Assembly (NCBI GenBank): GCA_903889845.1
Contig: CAISZB010000449.1
Coordinates: forward strand, 1-17,753
Length of the DNA: 17,753 bases
Direction of reading: 5' to 3'
Origin: an uncultured Verrucomicrobium sp.
Lineage (GTDB): Bacteria; Verrucomicrobiota; Verrucomicrobiia; Methylacidiphilales; GAS474
Below are positions 6,758 through 14,504 of this stretch, one piece after another. Both the position numbers and the translations under genes were made by a program. Position 1 is the stretch's first letter. Each line of letters begins with the position of its first letter. The notes under the pieces were generated by a model. It saw only the letters and a program-made list of their open reading frames with translations. It was not told the origin of the DNA and did no database searches.

Positions 6758-8037
6758 ACGCGAAGGAAAGCAAAGCCCCAAAGCCAGCGGACCGAGGCCG
6801 CCAGCATCGCCGCCCCCCCGCCGAGGCGCAGAAGGAGGAGGCCCCCGACCGGCGCCTCATGCCGGAAAAACGCCAAAGGGTGGGCGATCTCCTGGAAGCC
6901 GAGGCCGACGAGGGCGGCCAATTGAAGGAGGAGCCCGCCGTGCCATAACCCGAAGGCGATCCGATCTTCGAACAGCGGTGCGGCTCCGTTTTCCTTCCCG
7001 GGATCGAGGTTCGTCAGGAGGAGGAAATTGAAGCTCGTCAGCATCCCGGCCATCGCCAGATGGGAATGGGCCACGAGGACGTTCGTGAACTTGATCGCGT
7101 CGAGCACCCCCGGCAGGAAGGAAAGGAATCCGGTGACGACCAGCGCCGTCCACCAGGCGACCAACGCCCCGCGCCAAAGAGCCGAAGCGGCCTGCCAATG
7201 AAAGGCGCCGAAATAGGAGTAAAGCACCGGAATCCACAGCAGCAGCGTCCCGAGGGAGAGCCACTGCACGGCGTCCCGGTGGCTGGAGTCGTGATGCGGG
7301 AGGAGTAGGAAAAGGGTCAGCGTCCCGGCATAGCACCGGAGGAACAGCCGCTCCGCCCGATCCGTCGCCGCGCCGCGCCGGGCCAGTTCCAGGCAGCGCG
7401 GCACCACGCCGAAAATCGCGAGGATCCCGAGGGTCGATCCCAGGAGGCTGGCCCCCGTCGGGCCGCCCGTTCCGGGATCGATCGCCGGATAGACGTCGGG
7501 CCGCGTCGTCCACAGCAGCGCCGGGGGGACCAGGAAGAGGAGCGCCAGGAAAAGAGTCTCCCACCCATGGAAGGCCCGCCCATTCCTCGGATGGCTCCGG
7601 TGGAAGACCAGCAGCGCCCACAGCAGACCCAGCACCCCGACGAAGAACAGCCGGGGAACCCCGTTCCATTCCAAAAAGTTTTTCCCGAGAGACCCTCCCC
7701 CCAGCCAGCCCGCGCCCCCCGCGACGAGGGCCAGGGACCAGAGAGCGAACAGGCCGTTCGCATGGAAAAGGGACCGCGCCTCCGGCATCAGATAACGGCG
7801 GAACAGCAGGCCGACGCACGGCAGGGAGCACCAGCCGTACAGCTGGAAATCAAGATGGAGCGGCACCCACCTGCCATAGGTCAACGCTCCGAGGGGGCGG
7901 CCCCACTCCGGCACCAGCAGCAGCACGGCGAGGAGCGCCCCGACGGCATTGGCCAGGACCAGCCAGCCGAAGCTGTAGCGGGCGGCGAGGACCTGAAGCC
8001 CCGCCTCGAAACGGAGAGGGGAAGGGCGACCGCTCAC
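6754..8037 (-). CDS. cbb3 oxidase subunit I (CcoN)-like membrane protein, probably non-canonical
   Basis: This is a 427-residue protein starting at GTG 8037, whose GTGA overlaps the ABC ATPase stop. It has about 11-12 membrane helices. By eye it follows CcoN: HLDFQLYGW in helix 2 (His61, low-spin heme ligand position); PHHDSSHRDAVQWLSLG (His248 and His249, the helix VII CuB pair of PHHLHYT); and FLPGVLDAIKFTNV followed by AHSHLAMAG (His324 and His326, the helix X heme ligands of GHVHSGALG). Two differences stand out. The helix VI segment (about 195-213) has no His where CcoN has its GHN CuB ligand, and residue 242, six before the His pair, is Leu rather than the cross-linked Tyr. It is also shorter than usual CcoN. 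Oxygen reduction is therefore doubtful. A heme-binding electron-transfer role is inferred. Confidence 0.8.
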   Translation of the reverse strand: MSGRPSPLRFEAGLQVLAARYSFGWLVLANAVGALLAVLLLVPEWGRPLGALTYGRWVPLHLDFQLYGWCSLPCVGLLFRRYLMPEARSLFHANGLFALWSLALVAGGAGWLGGGSLGKNFLEWNGVPRLFFVGVLGLLWALLVFHRSHPRNGRAFHGWETLFLALLFLVPPALLWTTRPDVYPAIDPGTGGPTGASLLGSTLGILAIFGVVPRCLELARRGAATDRAERLFLRCYAGTLTLFLLLPHHDSSHRDAVQWLSLGTLLLWIPVLYSYFGAFHWQAASALWRGALVAWWTALVVTGFLSFLPGVLDAIKFTNVLVAHSHLAMAGMLTSFNFLLLTNLDPGKENGAAPLFEDRIAFGLWHGGLLLQLAALVGLGFQEIAHPLAFFRHEAPVGGLLLLRLGGGAAMLAASVRWLWGFAFLRV

Positions 8038-8726
8038 TGGATCACCGCCCTCCCCTCCTGAACCCGGACGACGCGGTGGCAGGCGGAGAGAAAACGCTTC
8101 TCGTGGGTGGCCACCACCACCGCAATGCCTTCCTGCCGGGCCAGCCCGCAAAATCCCGCGAAGACCGCGTCGGCCGTCGCCTCGTCGAGGGAGCCGGTCG
8201 GCTCGTCGGCGAAGACGATCCGGGGACGGTTGACCAGGGCCCGGCAGATCGCCACCCGCTGCCGCTCGCCGCCGGAAAGGTCCTGGACGCGGTGATTGAT
8301 CCGCTCTCCCAGGCCCACCTGGCCGACCAGTTCGGCGATCCGGCGCGTCGTCTCCTCCCGCGCCGCTCCCGCCGCGACCGCCGGGAGGCGGAGGTTCTCC
8401 TCCACCGTCAGATCGGGCACGAGATGATGAAGCTGGAAGACGAATCCGAGCCCCGTCCGCCGCAGGCGGAGGCGGTTTTCCTCGCGGAACGGGTCGAGGC
8501 CGAGGATCGAGACCGTTCCCGAGTCGGGCGTATCGAGGCCGCTGAGGAGATGGAGCAGCGTGCTTTTGCCCGAGCCCGAGCTTCCCCACAGGGCGACGAT
8601 CTCCCCCGGGGCGACGGCGAGATCGGCCCCGCGAATCACGGGAATGCGGCCCCCGTCGAAGCTCTTCCACAGATCGCGGGCTTCGACGACGGGTCGGGGT
8701 GGAAGAACGGTGCCACTCATACTCAT
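8034..8726 (-). CDS. ABC transporter ATPase, LolD/MacB type
   Basis: The protein is 230 residues. ATG 8726 overlaps the permease stop as ATGA; a second ATG two codons later is also possible. Walker A is GSSGSGKST (about 48-56), the Q-loop lies in GFVFQLHHLVPDLTVEENL, the signature is LSGGERQRVAICRAL, Walker B is RIVFADEPTGSLD, and the switch His is in VVATHEKRF. The short GSSGSGKSTLLHLLSGLD-type sequence and EPTGSLD place it in the LolD/MacB/FtsE group, whose members power export or mechanotransmission with FtsX-type permeases. The permease is the gene just upstream. The transported or displaced substrate is unknown. Its place ahead of the heme-protein genes suggests a role in assembling or supplying the module. 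Confidence 0.95.
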   Translation of the reverse strand: MSMSGTVLPPRPVVEARDLWKSFDGGRIPVIRGADLAVAPGEIVALWGSSGSGKSTLLHLLSGLDTPDSGTVSILGLDPFREENRLRLRRTGLGFVFQLHHLVPDLTVEENLRLPAVAAGAAREETTRRIAELVGQVGLGERINHRVQDLSGGERQRVAICRALVNRPRIVFADEPTGSLDEATADAVFAGFCGLARQEGIAVVVATHEKRFLSACHRVVRVQEGRAVIQ

Positions 8727-9838
8727 TCGAAGCGCAGGGCCGAAGCCGGTTCGATCCGGGAGGCGAACCACGCCGGGTAGAGCGCCCCGCCCACCGCCGT
8801 CAGGAAAGCCACCAAACCAATCGCCCCGAGAATGGCGGGCCGCACATCGGCCTGGACATACCCCTGAAGCTGGGGCACCGCCCCCATCGCGGCCAACCCG
8901 GCCAGGCCGATCGCAAAGCCCAGAACCGTGCCGACGGCGGAGAGCAACGCCGCCTCCCCGAGGACGATCCCCGCCACCTGCGTCTTGGAAAAGCCGCAGA
9001 CGCGCAGGACGGCGATTTCCCGGATCCGGGCGAAGACCGACATCAGCATCGTGTTCGCCACCCCCATCCCGCCGAGGAGGAAAGAGAAGAGACCGACCGT
9101 CCAGCTCGTCATCGTCAGGATCTTGAACTGGGAATAATTCCGGTTGAATTCCCGATCCTCCATCGCGACGAGCCCCGGGAAGGCGCGGGAGACCGCCTTC
9201 TGGAACGCCTTCCCGTCGTCCGGGTCCTGCAAGCGGACGGTCGCCAGCGAAACCACGTCGGGCCGGTGGAAAAACGTCTGCGCCAACGGCAGGGGCATGA
9301 AGACGCCGCCGTCCTCGAAGCCGTTTCCCGTCTTGAAAATACCTCCTACCCGGAAGGTCGCCTTGCCGATGGGCACCCGATCTCCCGGCGCCGCCTTCAG
9401 GAATTCGGCGGCCCGCACTCCGATGTAGACCGTCTCCTTCTCCGAATCGAAACCGGAAGCGCTCCCCGCGATCCAGCGGGCCTTGCGCAACCGGGCATCC
9501 CCCGCCTCGACACCGAAGCAGGTGATGATCGGATGCCCCGGCGAACTGACGATCCCGACCAGCATCGGATCGACGGTGGCCACATTGGGAAGCTTCCGCA
9601 ACGCCTCGACCTCCTCCCCGACCACGCTGCTGAAAAAGAGATCGGAGACGTCCTTCTCGAAGACGATGAAGTGGCTCTCGTTCGAGAGGATGTCCTGGAA
9701 CATCGAGACCGCGCCGAGGACGATCGAGACGATCGTCAGCATGGCGGCCACGCCGAACGCGATGCCGGCCACGCTGATCAGCGCCCGGAGGCGATGCCGC
9801 CGGACGTTGACCCAGATGATGCGGAGAAAATCACTCAT
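8723..9838 (-). CDS. ABC transporter permease, MacB/FtsX family
   Basis: The product is 371 residues and has the MacB-type plan. TM1 is near 17-45 (ISVAGIAFGVAAMLTIVSIVLG), followed by a periplasmic core of about 200 residues. Three C-terminal helices form the FtsX domain: LLGGMGVANTMLMSVFARIRE with the EIAVLRVCGFS coupling region, then the GEAALLSAVGTVLGFAIGLAG and LGAIGLVAFLTAVGGALYPAW helices. The ending ASRIEPASALRFE is typical of LolC/MacB-like permeases. The start overlaps the prenyl synthase stop by 8 bases. It should pair with the ATPase encoded next. Such pairs often act on lipoproteins, peptides or lipids at the periplasmic face rather than moving solute through a channel. Confidence 0.94.
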   Translation of the reverse strand: MSDFLRIIWVNVRRHRLRALISVAGIAFGVAAMLTIVSIVLGAVSMFQDILSNESHFIVFEKDVSDLFFSSVVGEEVEALRKLPNVATVDPMLVGIVSSPGHPIITCFGVEAGDARLRKARWIAGSASGFDSEKETVYIGVRAAEFLKAAPGDRVPIGKATFRVGGIFKTGNGFEDGGVFMPLPLAQTFFHRPDVVSLATVRLQDPDDGKAFQKAVSRAFPGLVAMEDREFNRNYSQFKILTMTSWTVGLFSFLLGGMGVANTMLMSVFARIREIAVLRVCGFSKTQVAGIVLGEAALLSAVGTVLGFAIGLAGLAAMGAVPQLQGYVQADVRPAILGAIGLVAFLTAVGGALYPAWFASRIEPASALRFE

Positions 9839-10832
9839 GTTCCCCCCTCGCGGAGAGTCCTTCGATCCGCGCCCATTCCGCGCCGATCCGTCCGCCGAAT
9901 GGTTTCAGGAAAGCCAGGGCGGCCCGTTCCGCGACGAGGAGGGAAACCGTCTCCTCGGCCAGGCGCAGCAACCGGAAAAGATAGCGCCGGGCGCGAAGGG
10001 CCCCCATTTCCACGGAGGCATTGGGGCGGTCCAGGGAGGCATCGCGTTGCGCCGTCTTCCCCGTCTCCTCCGGCGCGCCCCAGACATCCTTGAAATCGTC
10101 CATCGCCTGATAGGCCAGCCCCCAGTAGACGGCGAGCCGCCGCAACCGCATCCCTTCCGTGCGATCGCTCCCGGCCAGAAGCGCGGGCAATCCGAAGGCC
10201 AGCGCGATCAGGGGAACCGTCTTCCGCATGGCGACCCAGGGCGCACTCCTTCTCCCTTTCCGATCCGCTGTCGCCAAATCGACCGCCTGCCCGTTCAGAA
10301 TCCCCGTCGTGCCGAGTCGCTCTTCGACCATCGCGACGGCTTCCCTTTGCGTCGCGACCGGAGCCGAAGCCAGCAGCCCCCCCAGGAGGGCATAGGCCCG
10401 GGTGATCAGGGCAATGGAACCGAGAATCACCGGGGCCTCCCCATGAATCAAATGGGGGCAGATCCTGCCCCGCCGTTCCGACGCGTCGTCCATGCAGGGC
10501 AGGTCGTCCAGCAGGAGCGAGGCGAGGTGATAATACTCGACGATGCAGGCGAGGGACTCCGCCTGCCCCGCCGCCAAGCCGAGGGCCGCCGAGGTTTCCA
10601 GCGTCAACCGCGCCCGGAACAGGCTTCCGGGGTGGGAGACCGCATCCCGGATCACCCGCGCCAGCGCATGCTCCGTCGTCCCGGAGAGGGAAACGTTCCG
10701 CTCCAACGCCGCCTGAAGCCCGGCGTCGTCTTTCCCCGCCCCGCCGTTTTTTTCCCATACCGGGGCCTCTCGAACGAAGGCGAAGGAGGCGACGGAGGGC
10801 ATCCTTTCACTTTTCTCCCGGAAACTGAACAT
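9831..10832 (-). CDS. Polyprenyl (geranylgeranyl/farnesyl-type) diphosphate synthase
   Basis: This 333-residue trans-isoprenyl diphosphate synthase has the first Asp-rich motif DDLPCMDD followed by RRG (109-122), the GILNGQAVDL loop (about 177-186), the KT pair in MRKTVPLIALA (about 202-212) and the second Asp-rich motif DDFKD (245-249). Both metal-binding motifs are intact, so it should condense isopentenyl diphosphate with an allylic primer. Product length cannot be read with confidence. It is the first gene of the long minus-strand operon. The product could feed quinone, heme side-chain or membrane lipid synthesis. ATG 10832 gives only a 14-base gap to apbE; ATG 10802 (MPSVAS) would give room for a promoter. 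Confidence 0.92.
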   Translation of the reverse strand: MFSFREKSERMPSVASFAFVREAPVWEKNGGAGKDDAGLQAALERNVSLSGTTEHALARVIRDAVSHPGSLFRARLTLETSAALGLAAGQAESLACIVEYYHLASLLLDDLPCMDDASERRGRICPHLIHGEAPVILGSIALITRAYALLGGLLASAPVATQREAVAMVEERLGTTGILNGQAVDLATADRKGRRSAPWVAMRKTVPLIALAFGLPALLAGSDRTEGMRLRRLAVYWGLAYQAMDDFKDVWGAPEETGKTAQRDASLDRPNASVEMGALRARRYLFRLLRLAEETVSLLVAERAALAFLKPFGGRIGAEWARIEGLSARGEHE

Positions 10833-10841
10833 TCCCTGAAC
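10825..10841. promoter_or_regulatory. Direct repeat in the prenyl synthase/apbE divergent region
   Basis: CTGAAC occurs at 10825-10830 and again at 10836-10841, spaced 11 bases or one helix turn. This is what a dimeric regulator might bind. It lies between the divergent genes, but overlaps the start of the longer prenyl synthase frame. No regulator is assigned, and chance is a real alternative. Confidence 0.25.
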
Positions 10842-10846
10842 GGAAC

Positions 10847-11875
10847 ATGAAAAGCCCCTTTGCCCCCCTCCCGGACTTGCGTCCCCGGGGCGGGCCCTTC
10901 AGGCTCCGGGCGTTTCCCTCCATGTCGGCCTTGGAACTCCACAGCTTTCCGTTCTTTGCGATGGGATCGTCGTGCATCGTCCATCTCTACGCCCCCTCCC
11001 CGGTCGAGGCGGGCTCCGCGGCGTTGGCCGCCCAGGGCGAAATCGAACGAATCGAAGCCCGCTATTCGCGCTATCGCCCCGACAGTCTTCTGTCCGAAAT
11101 CAACCGCGCCGCAGCACGGGGGGAGTCGATCGACCTCGACGAGGAAACCCTCGGACTCCTTTCCTACGCCCGGACCTGCCACGAACGGAGCGGCGGCCTC
11201 TTCGACATCACCTCCGGCATTCTGCGCCGAGCCTGGGACTTTTCCTCCGGACACCTTCCCTCGCAGGAAGAAATCGAGGCGTTGCTCCCCTTCGTCGGTC
11301 TGGAGAAAATCGTCTGGGCGCCCCCGCGGATCGCCTTTCCCGTCTTCGGGATCGAACTCGACCTCGGCGGCATCGGCAAGGAATACGCCGCCGACCGCGC
11401 CGCCGAAATCTGTACGGTTCTCGGAATCAAGCACGGCCTCGTCGACCTGGGGGGAGACCTGCGGATCCTCGGCCCCCACCCTGACGGCGCGCCTTGGGAA
11501 ATCGGCATCCGCGATCCCTTCCGCCCCGACGAACGGATCGCCTCGGTCCGCCTCTCCGGGGGAGGCCTGGCCACCAGCGGCGACTACGAGCGGAAGATCG
11601 AGATCGGAGGGAAGCGCTACGGGCACCTCCTCGATCCGAGGACCGGCTGGCCCGTCGAAGGCCTTGCCTCCGTCAGCGTCGCCGCCGACCGGTGCCTTGT
11701 CGCAGGCAGCCTCGCCACGATGGCCATGCTGCGGGGCCGGGAAGGCGCGGAATGGCTTGCCGAGCTTCCCGCCACGGAGAGCCGCCACCTGTGGATCGAC
11801 CGTCAGGGACAGGCGGGGGGAACGCTCGGCGACGTTCGCACCCCACTGGAGTCAAAGCCTAAACCTGGACGTTGA
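10847..11875 (+). CDS. apbE: ApbE-family FAD:protein FMN transferase
   Basis: The product is 342 residues. It attaches FMN to a Thr or Ser of flavoproteins through a phosphoester bond, using FAD and Mg. The key motifs are all present: FDITSGILRRAW (119-130), LDLGGIGKEYAAD (171-183), VDLGGDLRILGP (199-210), ATSGDYER (242-249) and GHLLDPRTGWP (259-269). Many ApbE proteins are exported lipoproteins; here I see no lipobox or clear signal peptide from either start (10847 or ATG 10922, MSALEL). It may act in the cytoplasm or use an uncertain N-terminus. The target motif carrier, such as an NqrC/RnfG-type protein, is not in the window. It is divergent from the redox operon and may share its control. 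Confidence 0.93.
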   Translation: MKSPFAPLPDLRPRGGPFRLRAFPSMSALELHSFPFFAMGSSCIVHLYAPSPVEAGSAALAAQGEIERIEARYSRYRPDSLLSEINRAAARGESIDLDEETLGLLSYARTCHERSGGLFDITSGILRRAWDFSSGHLPSQEEIEALLPFVGLEKIVWAPPRIAFPVFGIELDLGGIGKEYAADRAAEICTVLGIKHGLVDLGGDLRILGPHPDGAPWEIGIRDPFRPDERIASVRLSGGGLATSGDYERKIEIGGKRYGHLLDPRTGWPVEGLASVSVAADRCLVAGSLATMAMLRGREGAEWLAELPATESRHLWIDRQGQAGGTLGDVRTPLESKPKPGR

Positions 11876-12281
11876 TATTCCTCCCGACCCCGTCGGTCGA
11901 GGAAGTCGCGTTATGGAGCGACTGGCTGGCCCCATTCAGGGTCGCCCCCGTGGAAGACGTTCCCGATGAGGCGGCCTGCCGGAAGCTCTCGCTCAACTGC
12001 GCCATCGTCGAAACGAAGCTCTGCTTCGAGACGCTGCCCGTTCCCTGCGGATCCAGTTTTTGAAAGAGTTTATCGGATCCCAATGCCTTGAACGCGGCGG
12101 GCGGATTCTGCGTCTGGAAAGCCTGCTCCAATTGGGATTTGGAAATGCTGCCCGTCCCGCTGTTGTCGATCTGGTCGAAAAGCGTCGTCATTTTCTTGGT
12201 CGCCCCGCCCGACCCGCTTGCCCCCGAAACGACCGAGGGAGAATTTCCGCCAGTGCTTCCGCCGATACCTGAGATGTTCAT
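11859..12281 (-). CDS. EF-hand-like calcium-loop protein
   Basis: The product is 140 residues with a Gly/Ser-rich start (about 1-28), two EF-hand-like helix-loop-helix units and a Ser/Thr-rich tail. Unit 1 is LFDQIDNSGTGSISKSQLEQAF (about 34-55, shown here as the loop DNSGTGSISKSQ) and unit 2 has the loop DPQGTGSVSKQS. Both keep Gly at loop position 6 and a hydrophobic residue at 8, but position 12 is Gln or Ser rather than Glu, so calcium affinity is doubtful. No signal peptide is seen. Its end overlaps the convergent apbE end by 17 bases. No good ribosome site precedes ATG 12281. Its function is unknown; it recalls the smaller calcium-loop gene at 1947-2234. Confidence 0.75.
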   Translation of the reverse strand: MNISGIGGSTGGNSPSVVSGASGSGGATKKMTTLFDQIDNSGTGSISKSQLEQAFQTQNPPAAFKALGSDKLFQKLDPQGTGSVSKQSFVSTMAQLSESFRQAASSGTSSTGATLNGASQSLHNATSSTDGVGRNINVQV

Positions 12282-12574
12282 ATGAATGCGTTGGATTGAA
12301 GTTTCTTTCCGTTTTATCGCCCCAAAACCTGAAAGGAATCTGTACGCGGAGTGAATTCCGTAATTTTAAAATGACGGTGCTGCGTGAGCCCTGAATCACA
12401 GAGCCGATGCCGTCGCCATAGCGACACTCCTGGAAAAGAGGCAACCTTTGCGCTATCGCGCAGGCAGTCCCGGCCCGGATGCAACAGAACTAGCCTACAG
12501 GCATGATCGAAGGGATGTCATCCGCTTCGGATAGAGGATGTCCGCTGCTTCTAACCCGCTTAGGAGGATTCACG
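12282..12574. other. Non-coding region with several short hairpins
   Basis: I see no gene in this roughly 290-base gap apart from the short ORF that starts at its right edge. GTCGC/GCGAC (12412-12425), GCGC/GCGC (12450-12461) and ATCCG/CGGAT (12520-12532) can each form a small stem-loop. Together with an AGGAGG site at 12562 they could make a structured leader read on the plus strand. No known riboswitch consensus fits. Confidence 0.35.
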
Positions 12575-12640
12575 ATGGAAAAGGGTTTATTCAAAGTGAT
12601 TTGGTATTATGTCTGCGCCCGGCAAACGCGGACGATGTGA
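12575..12640 (+). CDS. Possible 21-residue leader peptide or small protein
   Basis: An ATG at 12575 follows a full AGGAGG-type site (12562-12567) at a good spacing of 7 bases and reads 21 residues. The start is basic-hydrophobic ([16 protein letters not shown]). The 3' half overlaps, in antisense, the last codons of the chemotaxis receptor gene. No family is recognised. The strong ribosome site is the only support, so it may be chance. Confidence 0.3.
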   Translation: MEKGLFKVIWYYVCARQTRTM

Positions 12641-14225
12641 TGCGGGCTACGGGGACATTCAAGGGAATCTTCCTTCCCATCCGAGGGGCTTCCTCGGTGG
12701 TGGCATGGGTGCTTTCCCTGCCGCTGACCAGGCGCGTCAGGACACCGACCACCGCGCGGAGTTCGCTCGTCTGCGTGTTCATTTCCTGGGTGGCGCTCGC
12801 CGTTTCCTCGGCCACGGCGGCATTGCTCTGCGTGATTTTATCCATCTGCGAGACGGCCACGTTGATTTGATCGATCCCGGAGGTCTGCTCGCGGGAAGCC
12901 GTGGCAATCGAAGTGACCAGACCGTCGACCTCGCGAACCTTCCCGACAATGCCCTCCAGGCTTTTGAGCACCGTGGCGCTCTTTGTCGCGATTTCGCCGA
13001 TCTGTGCGCTCACCCGATCGTTGACTTCGACGCCCCGCTCGCTGCGGGCAACCGAGGCCTCGATCAGGCGTGCCGTTTCCTTGGCGGCCTCGGCGCTCCG
13101 CTGCGCCAGGGAACGGACTTCCTCGGCGACGACGGCAAACCCGGCCCCGGCTTCTCCCGCCCGGGCGGCCTCGACGGCGGCGTTGAGGGCGAGGATATTG
13201 GTCTGGAAGGCGATCTCGTCGATCGTCTTGATGATCTTGGAAACGTCGTTACTGGAGGCCCGGATGTCGGCAATCGCTCCGGCCATTTCAGCGCTGGCTT
13301 CCTGGATGGCCGACATGGCTTGCTGCATCTCGGCGGTCCGCTTCGCCCCTTCTTCGGCGGCGACGCGCGTTTCGCCGGAAAGAGCCTGAGCCTGGCCGGC
13401 GCTGTCGGCATTCCGCTTCGTCATGCTGCCGATTTCCTCCAAGGAGGCGCTCGTCTCTTCGATCGAGGCAGCCTGCGCGCTCGCCCCTTCGGCCATGTCT
13501 TGGCTGGAGGAGGAGATCTGGCCCGCCGCAGAGGCGATCTGGTTTGACCCCCCTTCCAAGCGTGAGGAAACATCGCGAAGGGCGTTGTTGAGCGAGCGGG
13601 AAATGATCACGGCCAGAGTCAGCCCCACCGCCAAAGCCACCAGCGAAACCACCAGCAAGATCGTCAGCCCCGTCGTAATCAGATTATTGCTATGTGCAGA
13701 GGCCGCCTTGCTTGCCTGAAGTTTGTGCTGGAAGATTTGGTCGATTTTGGTGTTGAGGACAAGTCGAAGGGGAACGACCTCTTTATTGTTCAACTCGATG
13801 GCTTCGGCCTTCTTTCCGGCCCGGCTCAATTCGAGAACCTTCTCGCGAGCCGTGTTGTAATTCCCACGGGCCACGTCGTACTCCTTTCTATCGACTTCGT
13901 CTTGGGCCGTGAGCGATTGTTTCGCATAATCGGCTTCCAGGACCTCCCCTTGCTCTTTGATTGTGGCCAACTTGGCTTCTCGTTCCGCCATTCCTTCCGG
14001 AGTCACTTCGAGGAGATGTCCGAGGATATTGGCCACACGTTCCCCTTGGAGAAATTTGAGTTCGGAGGCGTAAACCAGTCCAGGGATCGCCTTATCATCG
14101 ACCTCACTGACCGATGACTTAATGTTAACTAATAATAGGTAGGATGACCCTGCCAGAAAAACGAGCAGGAGCAGCACCACCGAGAAACCAAACACGATCC
14201 GCTTTTGAAGGGGCCAATTTTTCAT
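12591..14225 (-). CDS. Methyl-accepting chemotaxis protein, four-helix-bundle sensor
   Basis: This 544-residue receptor has TM1 (about 10-34), a periplasmic helical sensor (about 35-180) like the 4HB_MCP family, TM2 (about 182-209), a HAMP-length linker, and the signalling domain with the conserved hairpin tip [37 protein letters not shown] (about 338-374, quoted in part as [20 protein letters not shown]). The four-helix bundle contains long acidic helices ([20 protein letters not shown]). The C-terminus has no CheR-tethering NWETF-type pentapeptide. No che genes lie in the window, so this is an orphan receptor by position. The ligand is unknown. Its sensor part is less GC-rich than the operon genes. 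Confidence 0.95.
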   Translation of the reverse strand: MKNWPLQKRIVFGFSVVLLLLVFLAGSSYLLLVNIKSSVSEVDDKAIPGLVYASELKFLQGERVANILGHLLEVTPEGMAEREAKLATIKEQGEVLEADYAKQSLTAQDEVDRKEYDVARGNYNTAREKVLELSRAGKKAEAIELNNKEVVPLRLVLNTKIDQIFQHKLQASKAASAHSNNLITTGLTILLVVSLVALAVGLTLAVIISRSLNNALRDVSSRLEGGSNQIASAAGQISSSSQDMAEGASAQAASIEETSASLEEIGSMTKRNADSAGQAQALSGETRVAAEEGAKRTAEMQQAMSAIQEASAEMAGAIADIRASSNDVSKIIKTIDEIAFQTNILALNAAVEAARAGEAGAGFAVVAEEVRSLAQRSAEAAKETARLIEASVARSERGVEVNDRVSAQIGEIATKSATVLKSLEGIVGKVREVDGLVTSIATASREQTSGIDQINVAVSQMDKITQSNAAVAEETASATQEMNTQTSELRAVVGVLTRLVSGRESTHATTEEAPRMGRKIPLNVPVARITSSAFAGRRHNTKSL

Positions 14226-14472
14226 AATGTCTCATCTGCGCACACGAGGCGCCGTCATCTGGATTATTTGATTTTTAGAAGGTTTACCTGTGACAACTCT
14301 TTGGCTTGCCGCCGGTAATTGCTGTTTATCAGAAAGGAAACGGCTCGTTTCGATCGCTCTTTTGCGAAGCTGCAATAAAGGTTGCCCGTCGCATGACCTT
14401 GTTTATCTCCCAGCCGATATCCAACTGTAACAAAGCGGAATATTTCGCGCCCAATACTCATTTCATTGTGCT
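14226..14472. other. AT-richer intergenic region between mcp and the LysR gene
   Basis: These bases lie between divergent genes and hold no convincing gene. The short frames lack ribosome sites and known features. Promoters for both flanking genes must lie here or in the adjoining site. Confidence 0.5.
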
Positions 14473-14493
14473 ATTATTCATTTTCGGCATAAT
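14473..14493. promoter_or_regulatory. LysR-type T-N11-A palindrome upstream of the LysR gene
   Basis: ATTAT (14473-14477) is followed after exactly 11 bases by its reverse complement ATAAT (14489-14493). This is the classic site shape for LysR-family regulators. It ends 11 bases before the regulator's ATG and overlaps a possible -10 box (CATAAT, 14488-14493), so binding would occlude the promoter. Autorepression is inferred. Confidence 0.6.
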
Positions 14494-14504
14494 GAGTTCG
14501 TTCT

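Noticed and set aside
6754..8037. NnrS-type or plain NO reductase identity for the CcoN-like protein
   Set aside because: The order of the PHH and AHSH motifs and their surroundings follow CcoN. NO reductases keep all three metal histidines, and the NnrS N-terminal pattern is absent.
8699..10093. Long plus-strand open frame opposite the ABC permease and prenyl synthase
   Set aside because: The product is an Arg/Asp/His/Pro-rich shadow of two well-supported minus-strand genes.
10652..11788. Minus-strand open frame of 378 residues opposite apbE
   Set aside because: apbE on the plus strand has every catalytic motif; the antisense product is Gly/Asp/Glu-rich with no recognisable domain.
12412..12535. 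c-di-GMP-I (GEMM), TPP or cobalamin riboswitch
   Set aside because: Short look-alike pieces such as GGCAACC occur, but the conserved GACGCAAAGCC-type core and the other consensus elements are missing on both strands.
14264..14461. 65-residue minus-strand frame between the mcp and LysR genes
   Set aside because: There is no ribosome site or recognisable feature, and it lies where divergent promoters must be.
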